A stretch of 64,000 bases of DNA from Hyperoodon ampullatus (Eukaryota > Chordata > Mammalia > Artiodactyla > Ziphiidae), in the NCBI GenBank assembly GCA_949752795.1, contig OX457072.1, positions 2,170,001 through 2,234,000 of the forward strand, read 5' to 3'. Shown here one piece after another: positions 42,470-55,143 of this stretch. Position 1 is the stretch's first letter; each line of letters opens with the position of its first letter. Under the pieces are notes generated by a model. The model saw only the letters and a list, made by a program, of their open reading frames with translations, ran no database searches and had not been told where the DNA came from. A program made the position numbers and the translations under genes.

Positions 42470-42586
42470 CAAGTCATTCAGCAAATGTTTGAGTATGAAC
42501 TGTATGCCAGCTACTGCAAGGCAGGGCAGAGGCTATAAAGTCGGACATGTCCCAACCCCCTGGGGCTTGCTGTCACATGTACAAAA
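42470..42586 (-). mobile_element. L2 LINE fragment (antisense)
   Basis: 'caagtcattcagcaaatgtt', then 'gagtatgaactgtatgccag', then 'ccccctggggcttgc' follow the antisense L2 3' end. Confidence 0.7.
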
Positions 42587-42747
42587 GTAGCTTTGGGATT
42601 CTGCAGGTATGACCACCCTGGAGTGAAGAACAGTGTTTCAACTACCGAGACACTCATAAATTATCTGGAAAGTTTTCTGATCTCAGACCCAGAGAGTCAG
42701 TGCTTTCCCAGCCTTGTTTATTTTGTCTCCTTTAAAGCTCCACTGGG

Positions 42748-42866
42748 GGGACTTTCCTGGTGGTCCAGTGGTTAAGAATCATGTTTCCACTGCAGGGGTT
42801 GCAGGTTCAATCCCTGGTCAGGGAGCTAAGATCTCACGTGCCAGGCAGTGCAACCAGAGGGGAAAA
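42748..42866 (+). mobile_element. Older tRNA-Glu SINE, copy A2
   Basis: 'gactttcctggtggtccagt', then 'ggttcaatccctggtcaggg', then 'agctaagatctcacgtgcca' with a short A tail. The flanking duplication 'aaagctcca(c/t)tggg' at 42734-42747 and 42867-42880 has one mismatch. Confidence 0.93.
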
Positions 42867-42880
42867 AAAGCTCCATTGGG

Positions 42881-43454
42881 ACTGTTACACAGTAATCTAT
42901 GTTAATTTTGTGAGAAACAGCTAAGAAAATTTTCCCTGAAAAGAGACGCATTTATGTTTATCACACGTGGTGATGAGAAGATGGAGAGAAAAGTACTGCA
43001 TTGGAATGGTCACCACGTCTGACTTTCTGGGCTTTTCAGAATGAGCTCCAGAGTCTTTTAAAATCAAATAGTTGTTTTTCATTAGATATTCTTTTTATAT
43101 TATTTATATATTGAAATGTGCCTTTCTATTTTGAACAGGAGAATAGATATCTCCACAGTCTTTAAGAAATACACGGTCAGGGCCATTGGGTCCTGGAAAC
43201 ACTGTGTGTTTTCCAGGTTGGAACAGCCGTGGATGGTGATCGTCCTTGCCTCTGAGGTGAGCAAACAGTGTTCAACTACTTAATCCTATTATCAAAGTGA
43301 GTTAACAAAATTCAATGTAAATAGCATCAGTTCAGAATTGCTAGTGCAGATCTGAATAATGAGTGTGCAGATCTGCTGGTGTCTCTGGATGTGAGATGAA
43401 AACCGTGGGTTTCAAAGTGTCTAACACCGTGCTTTTCAGAAACTGATGACCCAC
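42881..43454. other. Single-copy DNA with a small hairpin
   Basis: At 43192-43217, CCTGGAAACAC and GTGTTTTCCAGG form an inverted repeat with a minimal loop. No other recognised feature. Confidence 0.45.
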
Positions 43455-43552
43455 GTCTGTGTGTTTGCACTCATGTGCGTGCTTGTGCATGCATGTGTGT
43501 GTGCATGGGAGTGTGTGTGCAGGTGTATGTGTGCACGTGTGTGATGTGTGTG
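43455..43552. repeat. Interrupted TG-rich simple repeat
   Basis: Alternating purine-pyrimidine runs (TGTGTG, TGCATG, TGCACG) over nearly 100 bp. Z-DNA-prone and probably polymorphic. Confidence 0.85.
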
Positions 43553-45584
43553 TTCGTTCAGCATTAAATATATCCCTGACATTTGACTGGCTCGTGCTTT
43601 TTCATCTCTGTTGAAAGAATGCAAGTCCTTTTCCAATAGCCACCTCCTCTTAGTTGACTAGTATTTAAACTTAGAATTTTCAGGAAGAAAATTGAAACGT
43701 AGATGTCCATCGATCGGTATTGATTCTATGCCAACATCTTTTTAGTAAACACTTTATTGTTATTGAAAAATAGTATAATATGTAAAGACATGTTAGACAT
43801 GCAGTGTTTGACTCTATAGAAAAAACGGGAGAGAATGAAAACTAATAGGTCAGAACGAGGTGGAATAATAATAGGTAGAATATAAAAGAGGAAGGTCAAT
43901 AACTATAAACTTTATAGGAATTCAGAAACCACAATCAGAAATGCAACTTACAGAGAAACAAAATATTTGATCTAGAAAAAATCTGAACAAAATCTATATT
44001 CTATGTTATCATGAGATAGTCATAATTAACCTTGTTCCAAAATTATAAATGAGTCCACACTACTAAAAGGTGTTCTGACATTGAGAGCTCTTTTCTAGAG
44101 GAAATAAATATGCCCAACTTTCAATGTACTTAAAATAGAATCAAATTTTAAATGAAGTCAGCGTACGACTTAGCACCAGCTTTTGGAAAAGTTTGATCAT
44201 GTTGAATTGGCAACATCAAATGAAATATTTTTTATTTTTAAATTAAAAATTAGAGTGTATATGAATAATATAAAAATCAGATGGCAACTAATTCAGATGG
44301 AGTTTTACCATTATCACTAACATTCATGGCATGAAGATGACCAAAACAGTTTTTGCCAAGCACAGGATCAAAAGTTTGTAAACTGCTCTGTGGTGCTGGG
44401 TTCAGTACTGGCAAGCTTCATATATAAAATGTGGGCTCAAATCATGCATATAATTCACAGAGCATCTTTGGGATAGATGTTCTATTTTCTGAATGCAAAT
44501 GACAATCTGCAAATGTAATTCCATTTTCTGAAATACTTTGGATTCCTAATAACACTCTCCTCTGCTCAAGCTGCTTGGAAGGTTGGGACTCTTTCCCTTA
44601 CGCCACAATGTGGAGTTTGCTTTTAACTTTGGGGAGGCTTCTCTTGAATTCTACTACAGCAGAACTGTGGGTGAATTGTTAATTTCTTCCCAAAATGAAT
44701 CTCTCAAGCTGAGTCTACGCAGTATTAAGTGAAAGGATTATCTGGAAATTGTCCAATTTGGAGTGAAGAAAGAGATGTCTGGATAATGGAAGTCTCCAGG
44801 TGAACGTTTGGAGTCTGACAGTTTCCACAGCTGAAGTCAACCCAACAGATTTCATGTCAGCCCAGAACCCTCTGCGCTTGGAAGTGGACTTGGCTGTCTC
44901 TCGGCGTTTAACATGTGTTCAGTTCCCCTTAAGCTGTCCCAGCCCTCGGAGCAGCCAGATGTTTCAGAATCTTGTAGAGAAAACCCAGCGAGAAACATAT
45001 CTTCCAAAGGCGGGAATCCTGCCGGGTCAGGGCTGACCCTGCACTTGGGGAGCCCAGCAGAGTCCCCTGGAGGGGCAAGCGCCCCCTGCTGTGGGCCTGT
45101 CTCCTTACTGGGGTGCCCTTGACCGTGGTGGTCTGTTGTGTCCCCTCCCTCTGCCACTCCCACCAGCCGGAGGCATATTTAGCAGGTTTCAACGTTTTAT
45201 CTGCCTTCGCTGCTTTCTAACCCAAATTTAAGAATTGAAGCCGTCCCCTAGCACTTTTGGGTTCTATTTTCCTAAAATGCTTCTCCAGATGGCTGATCCA
45301 TCGATCCTATTTGATGATTAGGTTTCCGCTGTTTTCCTGCTGCTTCATCTTCATGCCTCTGGAAGAGCTCCATCTCCTTACCTCTCACCCATGAAGTTCA
45401 CTGCCTGTCCTTCAGGGAAACGGTACCATCAGTGTCTTTGTGGCTTTGGATGCTCGCAGCTTGAGGTGGGGATGGAAGTACAGCCCCCTTGGTGTGGTGA
45501 GCACAGTCCCCTTCCCCATGGCTGGCATCGTGGCTGTGACTCATCCCCACCCGTTATCCTAAACCCACCCACCCTCTTCTTCCT
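43553..45584. other. A+T-rich, then mixed single-copy DNA with a CTCF-like motif
   Basis: 43650-44780 is strongly A+T-rich with no recognised repeat. 44800-45200 is more G+C-rich and contains the motif at 45079-45092. No exon is supported. Confidence 0.4.
45079..45092 (-). promoter_or_regulatory. CTCF-like binding motif
   Basis: The minus strand reads ACAGCAGGGGGCGC, matching the CTCF core CCASYAGRKGGCRS at 13 of 14 positions by hand count. It faces the plus-oriented motif at 39770. Confidence 0.5.
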
Positions 45585-46115
45585 GCTGTCTCCTGTCTGG
45601 ATATGAATCCCCATAGCCTCCAGGCTGGTCTCCACACTCAGATTCCACCCACCCCAGGCCATTTGCTGCTATGCTAGCGGGATAAACGAGCTTTCTAAAA
45701 CTCATCCTGAGCATGTGATTCTTCTGCCTAAAGTTCTTCAATGGCTGGCAACCGGGCAAATTCTAAGATCCTTCTCATGACATCTGAAGCCTTTGAAAAC
45801 TGAATTTCTGCCCATGTCTCGGTTCCACACTAGAGCTGGCGGCCCCTGGGGACCTTCCTGCAGGGCCTGTGGGGTCCTCCTGCTTGGGGACCCTGACCCT
45901 GTCACTGGGAGGCCTCCCATGACACCCCTACTCTGTCCCTTTAGAGAACCTAACATGAGATTTTTTTGCATCATGTACTGTAGTGGATTATTGTTTACTT
46001 GTCTGAATTTCCTGTTAGAGTCGAGACACGGAGCCCTGTGGGAATGGGCCATCTCTCTTTATATTGGATTTGTTTTTTCCTGTTTAACACATAGTAAATT
46101 CTCAAAACTTTTAGT
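45585..46115 (+). mobile_element. L2 LINE fragment (sense)
   Basis: 'catagcctccaggctggtct', then 'aaaactcatcctgagcatgt', then 'aagttcttcaatggctggca' follow the L2 3' body in sense ('cttcaatggctccc' region). The end is diverged. Confidence 0.65.
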
Positions 46116-47857
46116 GGATTAATAATACATTTGTGAAAATCTGAGGTCAAAATATTCCCAATATCCTTTCCTCGAGTAATATAATTATCAATCATCATCT
46201 GAGTCACTGCGTCATTTACCTGTCACATCTTTCAAGAAAATGGAGTGATCTGTCAAGAAATCTACATCGTATCATTACAGTGAAGCTTAAACAGCAGGAA
46301 TTACACAGCACAGGATGGGCTGGAGGCTATGATTCTACCTTGACTGTTGGGGAAAAGCACAGATGAAAAGGCAAAAAATAAAAACACACAAAAAATTACC
46401 TACCATTGAGTGCTATAGCTTAGCTTAAAAACCTTTAAATATAGAAGAGTTCTTTTGTAGCTACCGTGCTTTCTCTACTGACTATATCTCCTCTTCTCCG
46501 ATCAAACAAGGATGGTATGAAGATCCTGGTGAGGAGTATCTTGGCCTTGGGAGTCCATCAGGGCCATATTTAGAACTTGGCTCCTGCGAAGACCTGGAGC
46601 CTGCACACCCTCCCAGGCCAGCATTCTGCTTGGGCAGAGGCCGCCAGGTGCCTGATTGCACAGAGAGATGCGATGGGATCACTCAGTGTGACAGTCAGGG
46701 AAGATTTCACAGATCGCAAGTGTTTGCAGAGGCTATAGTCACAATCGCGCCATGGAAACGTGGCCTGCCATCTTCCCGCTAAACGGGGGTGATCTGCCAA
46801 GCAGGAGGCCAAGGTCACACGACAGCACCGCTCCCTTGGATGATTTCCCCAGAGAAAGAAACGCCTGTGGTGTAATGTGGGTGGATACCGTTGTTTGAAA
46901 AAAGAATTCCAAACTCTGTTCTTTACCTGATCAGCCAGCAAGTGCAGGGAAATTGGAGTTTAACATCACTCAGTGGATAATAAGCCTTTAAGTAATGACA
47001 TTTTTGCAGTTCGTCCTCAAAGGAGTCCAATGCCAACTTTGTTGTAAGGCAGATGGTGGGGAAAAGGTGGATGTGAATCTGATCATTTAGCAGGCAAATT
47101 AATTTATGTGACAATAACCAGCCTCCAAATTGGGTTTATTGACTCATTACATTTTCTCCCCATGAAATTTAGTAAAATGCCAAACTCTACGTTTTAAAGG
47201 AGCTGAAGGTTATTTTCTCATTTTAAAAGGGGCACATTCAGCATTTGTTAGGATCTATATGAACAATATTCCCAGAGTCAAGGTAGTTGGTGATTTTTCT
47301 GTAGTTTCCAGATAATTTGTTGCTAATAAAATTTTGGTCCCCTCAGCAATCCTTAGTTAACTTAAAACTAATCAATTATTTAATTGCCGGGTCACTTTTT
47401 TAGGAACCCAAGTAATTAAGAAAATAGATTCAGTAAAACTTCAAATTATTTTAATAAGTAAAAAAAAAAAATAAAGGGATGAAAGGAAAGAAGGATGAGG
47501 TGACAATGTTAACGTCACTTTAGCGGCTCCTTGAGTTTGCAAGGTCTGCTTGTAATAGAAAGGTTGTCTTATTTGACCTGCTAAAGCCAAAGTAATGAAA
47601 AGGAAGGGCTTTGACTCTAGAAAATCAAGAAGAGAAACAGAAACACAGGCATTATTGATTAAACCGTAGACTGTGCACTAAATTCTTCTAACCCAGACCT
47701 CAGAATCGCTGGCTGGCCCTGCAGGACCGTGTCGGTGTCCATCCAAAGCGTCTCTGAAGGTGGCCTTGTGCTGGCAGCAGCTGAAGGCTCCTTGGGCAGG
47801 TGCTCCAGGCCCCGCCCACCCGGCTGCAGACTCCTGGACCTGCTCATCTCGACTTTT
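46116..47857. other. Repeat-poor DNA with an A+T-rich block
   Basis: No recognised element. 46930-47460 is A+T-rich with clustered TAAT, GTTAAC and AATTG motifs, a possible conserved non-coding element. Not testable from one sequence. Confidence 0.4.
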
Positions 47858-47871
47858 AAAAAGCCACATCT

Positions 47872-48080
47872 GGGCTTCCCTGGTGGCGCAGTGGTTGAGA
47901 GTCCGCCTGCCGATGCAGGGGACACTGGTTCATGCCCCGGTCTGGGAAGATCCCACATGCCGCGGAGCGGCTGGGCCCGTGAGCCATGGCCGCTGAGCCT
48001 GCGCGTCCGGAGCCTGTGCTCCGCAGCGGGAGAGGCCACAACAGTGAGAGGCCCGCGTACTGCAAAAAAAAAAAAAAAAA
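47872..48080 (+). mobile_element. Short CHR SINE, copy S5
   Basis: 'gggcttccctggtggcgcag', 'cgcctgccgatgcaggggac', 'gaggcccgcgtactgc' and a 20-A tail. The flanking duplication 'aaaaag(c/t)cacatct' at 47858-47871 and 48079-48092 has one mismatch. Confidence 0.96.
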
Positions 48081-48244
48081 AAAGTCACATCTTCCCCAAA
48101 TTTTCTCGCTTTAGCTTTTGCTTATCTCCACAAGCCAAGAAAATTTGGTAGAGGTTTCCTTTTTGTCCACAAGACAAAAATAATCAGTTTGGGAACCACG
48201 CTTTTAAATTTATCTTTTAACAAAATTATCATATATATACATTC

Positions 48245-48401
48245 TTTTTTTTTCTTTTTCTTTTGGCCGCGTTGGGTCTTAGGTGTGGCACCTCGTGGCA
48301 CGTGGGTTTCTATCTGGTTAATTCCCCGACCAGGGATCCAGCTGCGTCCCCTGCATTGGGAGGCGGATTGTTTACCACTGGACCACCAGGGAAGTCCCTG
48401 C
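48245..48401 (-). mobile_element. Older tRNA-Glu SINE, copy A3
   Basis: A T/C-rich tail, then 'cgcgttgggtcttaggtgtg', then 'cccgaccagggatcc', then 'ccactggaccaccagggaag'. The short direct repeat 'acattc' flanks it. Confidence 0.88.
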
Positions 48402-48770
48402 ACATTCCTGTTGGCACAAATGTGAGTGCTGTGGGTGGATACAGGCGGACAAGGGCGTGTTCCCGGCCCCTCCAGAGCTGCTTCCACCTGGCGTCTTCGT
48501 ACGAGGCCCACGGAGGTCTGAGGGGGCTGAGGCTGGCCTGTTTGTTCTCTAAATGAGTAGGCGGGTCCTGTTATGCTGTCTGCTGCACATGATTCACAGA
48601 ACATGTGAGTTCTCGGAACCGTGCGGCACCACACAGCTTTTTCACCGCTGCATAATATTCTGGGGTGTAACTGCATCAAGTTTGTGTATCCAGGCCTTTT
48701 GTTTCCTCCTGCGAGAGGAGGACATAGGACACATCATCCTTGTTGTGGAAAAAATACTCTAACTTCACCA
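48402..48770 (-). repeat. Probable antisense old L1 fragment in its right half
   Basis: About 48640-48770: 'gctgcataatattctggggt', then 'gtaactgcatcaagtttgtg', recalls the antisense ORF2 end of old L1 ('gcatagtattccat' region). The left half is unassigned. Confidence 0.4.
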
Positions 48771-51142
48771 TTTTCTTACGTCTTGCCCAGAGGGAAGGTC
48801 TGGCAGGACACATGGGAAAATAAGTATAGCAAAGCATAACTAGGATTTACTATCTTTAATGTATTTAGGAAGCCACGTACCCAACAGATTATTTCTGAAA
48901 AATGCTCTCAAGCTGGTCCACCCAGTGTGTCCCCTAAAACACACACTCCATTGCCTATCCCCCGCCCAGGGGCCTCCCTGCCCCCTGCTTTTCTGCTCCT
49001 GCCTGGCCTCGAACCAGACCGCAGACCATTCCTCCTATGACCTGGATCACGGCACCTTGTGCGCACACATCACTAACGGCTCTGCCAGCAGTCGGGCTTG
49101 GATTACCCGAGTCCCTGCACGGACACTCAGGGCCCCTCGCAGCCCAGCCTCAGGATGGACGCTCTGACCCGTCTCAACCACTGACCAGCCGTGGGCTCGT
49201 CCATCACGTCGCCGACCCTCCCCGCGTGGCCGTTTCCGCACGTCCACAAGGGGGGATCTTGACTGCGTAACCTGCGTCGTTCTTCTCCATTGTGGGACCC
49301 TCAGCGCATCTCAGTGACCATCAAAGAGCTGGGAAGCTCTGCTCGCCGCGCCAGCTCTCAGATCAGTGCATTTCATCCTCACTTCAACACAGTTTCAGAT
49401 CTTTTGAAAGATTTTGTTTCCGCTTTAAACATTTGAGTACGGATGTTTATTGAAATCCGAAAGCCCCTGGGGCCTGGCTCACTCACAGCCTGGCACCTCT
49501 TGTGTGACTGACGGGGGAGGTGGGCGGCTTTGGCCAGCAAGGCCTGTTTTAATCAAATGCTATCGTCTGAAAGGCAGTTCACAACTTCTGGGGGGCAAAG
49601 CATAGCTCCCTGCAGGGTGAACGTGCAAAGCTGTGACACTGAGCTCTGGAAGCACTTTCAGCAGGAGGGAAGCTCCTTTCACCGGACAAACTTGCAGCAA
49701 GTGCTCTTTGGGGTCACTGTCCTGAGGACACGCGGTGACCACGACGATGTTCCTACCCTCGTGTGGCTTTGAGTCCAGTAGCGGCTAAGCCAGCAGCACT
49801 ACCCGGTGTTAGAATATGGCAAACGTCTCTCTTGAAGCTCCAAAAACTCCAGGAGCTCCCAGAGGGGAGACGACACTGGGGACCAGGGAGAGGAGGGAGA
49901 ATGTCCCAAAGAAAGTGGACTTTGCTTGTTCTTTGTTGGGGTTTGTGGCGGTTAAAAGGGTTTGGAGTAGGCAGTCGGGACTCGAGGTTAGCATTACACA
50001 CGGGTGTAGACTTCGCTTTTCCTCGCCTCCCCAGCCAGGCATGACTGTTAGCTGAGATCCGGTGATACACCCCGTGAAAGGCACAGCTCCCCTGGAGCGT
50101 ATGTCCTGGCATCTTAGTGGCAGGAGGGCCAGGGTGGCAGAGTTTCAAACAAGGACCAGAAAGCTGTAGCCACCATGCTCTAAGTCCCAGGCTGTCTAGG
50201 CATCTCCAGCAGAACTTTCTGTTACCGCAGAACGGACTCCCCCCACCGCGAGCTACAGGCCCCCCACCTGCAGGATGCAGTGTCGACTGAATGAGGGAGG
50301 GCAGGCTGAGGCCGGGGCAGCCGCTCCTGTGGAAGAGGAAGGGGGGGCCACCCAGACAGCTCATGCCCTGGGGATTCACCAGTGAGAGAAGCCACGCCTC
50401 CCCTGAGGAGAGTGACGAGGGGCAAAGGCCAGGGGTGTCCTTCTAGGAAAAGTGCCCAGGGAAGTATCCAGGGACTGGAGAGCGTTCCTGGGGGCTGCAT
50501 CTTCTACCACAGGCTCGTGGTGGGACCCTGGGTGGAGGAGGTCAGAAGTCTGATGTTTTCTCCCCCAGCCTTGCTCCGGCTTCATGAGCTGGGTACCTCT
50601 GGCCCATATCCCCCCAGATATACGTCAGCTGTACCGGCACAGATATTCATGCACCTTGTTTTCTCCAGGACCGTGCTGTTCTGAGCCGACAAGCCCCTTC
50701 CTGCTCTACCTGCAGCCCTCGTCCTGCCCAGGTGGGGAGTCGAGTGTAGATCTCCAGACGTCATAATGCAAGGGACAGGCCAGCTGATACTACTGCCAGC
50801 AGAGTAAAAATGCTCCGAATTTGACCACTGTAAATTCCTGTTGCAAACAGATCTCCCGGGAGAAAGGCGAAACCCAAAATAGTCCTGCCCAGTTTTCATT
50901 CCTCTCAGCCTCAGCCAGGAAGTCTCTCTCCCCTGTGACCCCTGGTAGCAGCTGAGGCTCAGGCTGCCTCTGCATCCCACGCTTTCTTCCGGACCTTAGA
51001 AGTCCAACCACTTCAAGATGACACACGTCTCTCATTGCTTCTCTTTCTAAAGAATCATTAAGAAATCCCAGGAAATCCTTAGGTCATGGAGGTTCTGTGG
51101 CAGTAACTCCCCAGGCCGAGGATTAAATGCCCAGGATATAAC
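48771..51142. other. G+C-rich single-copy DNA, no gene seen
   Basis: No recognised repeat over 2.3 kb. It holds many overlapping open frames, including 49753-50379 (minus) which starts at GTG and has no domain. No CpG-island-like cluster convincing enough to call a promoter. Confidence 0.4.
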
Positions 51143-51151
51143 ATGATTTTC

Positions 51152-51154
51152 CTC

Positions 51155-51195
<41 letters not shown>

Positions 51196-51361
51196 TTCCT
51201 TCCTTCCTTCCTTCCTTTCTTTTTAAAAAATATTTATTTAGGCTGTGCTGGGTCTCAGTTATGGCACACGGGATCTAGTTCTCCGACCCGGGATTGAACC
51301 CAGGCCCCCTGCGCTGGGAGCATGGAGTTTTATGCACTGGACCACCAGGGAAGTCCCTAAA
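51152..51361 (-). mobile_element. Older tRNA-Glu SINE, copy A4, with an expanded (CTTT)n tail
   Basis: Right part: 'ggctgtgctgggtctcagtt', then 'cccgggattgaacccagg', then 'gcactggaccaccagggaag'. Left part: (CTTT)n then (CTTC)n at 51152-51222. The direct repeat 'atgattttc' at 51143-51151 and 51362-51370 encloses both, so the microsatellite is the SINE's own tail. Confidence 0.93.
51155..51222. repeat. (CTTT)n/(CTTC)n microsatellite
   Basis: About 10 CTTT units followed by about 6 CTTC units and a short CTTT end, located in the tail of the SINE at 51152-51361. Confidence 0.95.
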
Positions 51362-51370
51362 ATGATTTTC

Positions 51371-51995
51371 TTAAATACATTATGCATAAAATTCCACTGT
51401 CTCCATTCATGAAAATAAAAATGACAGAATATATATTTTATATGTATAAGAAGGGTTGGAATCATTCCACTCAGATTTGAGGGCTCCTGGAGAAAACAAC
51501 GTCAAGGCAAAGGCAGGCGCTGCCCCTGGTCACCTCCCTGAAGGGACACAGCCTGCGCCCGGAGGTGGCCGAAGGGGACCAGCCCCGGACGCAGGGATGG
51601 CTCTTACCTGTGGCTCCGAGTGCACGGCTGGGCTCCTACATTCCCTGCCTTCCCTCGGGACCGCGGGGACGCTCCCGGCATGCAGAGGCAGGTCCATTCC
51701 TCGCAGAGGCCATGGCCGCTTCAGAGACGCCAGAGACACACCGAGCCCAGGCTTGGAGCCTTAGGGAATGAAGGTGCGTATTTTCTTCTCGACTGAATGT
51801 CCAATAATTTATTCCTCTTTCTGTCAATTGTAGCAGATCCTTGGATTCACCTGTGGTAGTTAACATTTAATCAGAATGGAAAGTGAGGATAAAAATCATC
51901 CCCTCGAATTCAAACACAAGGGTTTCTTCCAGAAAGTGGTCCCTGGAGCCCCGTCCTCCGCCCACCGGTGACCGAGCAGCTTTGCAGGCGCGCTG
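51371..51995. other. Single-copy DNA, no gene seen
   Basis: No recognised element. Open frames on both strands reflect G+C content. Confidence 0.4.
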
Positions 51996-52401
51996 TGTAG
52001 CCGCCAGGGGCTGAATCGTGTCCCCGCATTACATGTGCTGAAGCCCTAACCCCATTCCTGAGAAAGGGACTGTATCTGGAGGCAAGGTCTTTCAAGAGGT
52101 GATTAAGGTGAAATGAGGTCATTAGGGCGGGTCCTAATCTAACCTGACTGATGTCCTTATAGGAAGAGGCGATCAAGACACAGAGACGTCAGACAGGTAC
52201 ACACAGAGGGGAGACCACTGAGGACGTGGGGAGAAGACGGCCGTCCACACGCCCAGGAGAAGCTTCTGGAGAAACCAGCCCTGCCGACACCTTGACCTCA
52301 GACCTCCAGCCTCCAGAACTGTAAGGGATCAATTTGTGTTTTTAAGTCACCCAGGCTATGATGTTTTGTTACACCCGCCCCAGGACACTAATGGAGTAAC
52401 A
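51996..52401 (+). mobile_element. MLT1/MST-type LTR (ERVL-MaLR), near full length
   Basis: 'ggctgaatcgtgtccccgca', then 'gaagccctaaccccattcct', then 'gtgaaatgaggtcattaggg', then 'ccagcctccagaactgtaag', ending 'atggagtaaca'. Consensus order over about 400 bp. Confidence 0.88.
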
Positions 52402-52963
52402 CACACATTTGATTTTTCACTTTTGTTCTGCGTGAACAAGTAGTGAATCTGATCCAAACTCACAATCTCTTTTTCTAGAAAACTAAGGAGAAAATGTGTT
52501 AGGTCTGTCTCTGAATCTTTTTCTCCTACCAAATGTCATATTTTGTGAGAAAAGTAATGGATCAGTCATAATTCTGGGTCAATTCCAAGGTTTAAAAGAA
52601 AACAAATGATTCATCCACAGTTCTTTAACAAACAGACATGATGTATACACCCACTAAATTAGACAACGAAACAGAAAGCGTTTTCAGAATCAGTAAAATA
52701 TTTTCCAAGATAAAACCAACCAGTATTCATCAATTGGCGTGTAAATTCGCTTTGCTCAAACTTCTGCAGTTGTTCCTGACAAGGATGATTTTCAAGAGGT
52801 TTTAACAGACACTCGAATGATTATTTCAGCTTCAGACTAGATTACAGTCAGAACTGGGTACACTACAAACTCAAGCTTCCAGTCGGAATGTTGGGGAGTG
52901 CCCTGATCCTGAAATAACGCTCTTTCTCCACTAACTGACGGTGGCCGGATCCAGGGTACCTCT
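52402..52963. other. A+T-rich single-copy DNA, no gene seen
   Basis: No recognised element. Confidence 0.45.
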
Positions 52964-53177
52964 TTTTTTTTTTTTTTTTTTTTTTTGCGGTACGCGGGCC
53001 TCTCACTGTTGTGGCCTCTCCCGTTGCGGAGCACAGGCTCTGGACGCGCAGGCTCAGCGGCCAGGGTTCACGGGCCCAGCCGCTCCGCAGCATGTGGGCT
53101 CTTCCCGGACCGGGGCACGAACCCGTGTCCCCTGCATCGGCAGGCGGACTCTCAACCACTGCACCACCGGGGAAGCC
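52964..53177 (-). mobile_element. Short CHR SINE, copy S6
   Basis: A 24-T tract, 'gcggtacgcgggcctctcac', 'cggggcacgaacccgtgtcc' and 'gcaccaccggggaagcc'. Target duplication unclear. Confidence 0.95.
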
Positions 53178-55002
53178 TTGTCTTTCTTTTTGAATCACTC
53201 TCTTTTCAAAGATCCTAAACAGTGTGAAGTGCATCCCTTCCCTTGTGGGATGGCTCCTGCAGAGTTTAAACTGCTTCCAAGCTTCGTTACGGTTTATTCT
53301 GTTCAGTTTTAGAAAACAAGGGGTTGCTTTCTGGCTTCATTCTGCCCTCTGGGTTCAGAGCGGCCTCTCAAGTGAAAGAAAGACAGAGCGAAGGTGGGCT
53401 TCCCAGGTCCATCCTAGGAGGCTTGGATTCTGTCTGAGACGAAACTAGAGGGTACTCAAACTAGGTTTTGCATTTCTGGCAGTGGTCTGGTGTGAGTGTC
53501 ATCAGATGCCTCTCTCCTACTGTGTGACAGAACATGGAGAAATGTGTGACCCAGGAAAGCACGCTTCTGAGCGGCACCAGCAACAAAATCTGCTCCTCCA
53601 TGACTTAAATTTCATAATTGGAATTATCAGTCCAAGGGTGGCCTCAATGCTAAATAGTACGATTGTGCCATCTGTTCCAACACCGTAGTTCGGGGAATTT
53701 CTATGTGGTGTACTGAAAGATTATTTTAAGAGGTGCAGTTTATGGTGAAGCCTTCTGAGAGTGCCTCTCTACTAAACCAATTCAGTATTTATAAATGCCT
53801 AGGGGGGAAAGAGCCCCTGAAATTTTATCACCACCTTCAGAAACATTTTGAAAGGGCTTGTTGAATATTAATGTAGTGTACAATGACTTCTGAGCTCTTG
53901 CCAAGAGTGCCAGGATAATATAGGATATGCATGTCCCAGTGTGCCTGAAACCCAAGCTGCTGTTGGTAGATTTGAACTTGAGGGCAGATTCTGCAAAAGG
54001 GGAGGAACATTTGCAAAAGTCGGCAAATAGGCATCAGAATGTAGCCCGGGGCTGAGAGCACGTTAATGCACGTGAGATCACAAGTCCGGGGGAGATATTA
54101 TATAATATTCAGAAAGAAGAGATGCTTCAGGGCCTGCGATTCTACAGCCGAGGTCACAGTTGTCTGTGAGGAAAAGGGAGGTGTGGAGCCCAGATGGCCC
54201 TGCTCATGGAGTCCTCACTCCCTTGCCTGTTCTCCTGGTCTCTGTGGTACTCGACTTCTCTCTTCTAGTTTCTCCATCATTTTATTAAGCTGAAAAACCA
54301 GCTTTCTCTGTACTCCACGCCCTTCCAGATTTTACCCTGGGGACCTTACCTTTTCCCTCAAAAACATTTTCCCTAAACTAAGAGCCACCTACTGTGAGAT
54401 GGGTTATGTATCTTCCCTCATGTTTTAAACAGCACTTTTCCTTATCTCTGTCATGTCACCATCCTTTCATATAAAATGGGATGTACTTGTATTGATTATA
54501 CAAAAAGTGCAAATTATTATCAGCCTGGAAGAAGACGGCATAACGCTTAAAATATAAATAAGCCAAGCTTGAATTTAAAACTCTGAACTGGAGCTAGAGC
54601 ATCTTTGTTAATCATCTTTTGGGTTTTATGCAGATAGTATGTCACAGGGACAGCAGAACGTCAGTTTTCTCTGAAGTCCTGCCATCTATTGGCTAATTCA
54701 TGCAATAAGAATTTATTCTAACATTAATTAAAAAGCAACCATCACAAAAAGTCTTTCTATTCAGGGAATGGAAAATAGGTGCATTCTTTGTAGAATTATG
54801 TAAATTTTCAAAAACTGTCCCTGCAACAAATAGATGAACATAAATTTTAGTGCCAGTAATTGAGTGCCATTATTTTTATTAGAAATATTTTGTCTTCATG
54901 GAGGTTATAGACAGAACTAAGGAAAAATTGAATAGGATCTTGATAAATATCACAGTATTAGATCTAATCAACAAAAAATGTAATATCAGTAGTGATACAG
55001 GG
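53178..55002. other. Single-copy DNA, A+T-rich toward the right
   Basis: No recognised element. 54440-54990 is A+T-rich and repeat-free. Confidence 0.4.
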
Positions 55003-55143
55003 ATTTTTTATTACCGCTTTACAGAAGAAGGAAGTAGATTGCAGCGAAGTTAAGCAAGGTCCAAAAGCACACAGAGAGTCATCAGCAAAGCCGGGAATTC
55101 ACTCCATGTTTGTCTAATTGCAAAGCTCACGCTCAGGCCAAAT
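55003..55143 (-). mobile_element. MIR SINE (antisense)
   Basis: 'attaccgctttacagaagaa', then 'gaagttaagcaaggtccaaa', then 'agcacacagagagtca', then 'agccgggaattcactcc' follow the antisense MIR. Confidence 0.7.

Noticed and set aside
41755..42492. Longest open frame of the window (245 codons, plus strand)
   Set aside because: It begins at TTG rather than ATG, has no recognisable domain, and its end overlaps an L2 fragment. A chance frame in G+C-rich DNA is the simplest reading.
49753..50379. 208-codon minus-strand open frame
   Set aside because: It starts at GTG, has no domain and lies in G+C-rich sequence with overlapping frames on the other strand.
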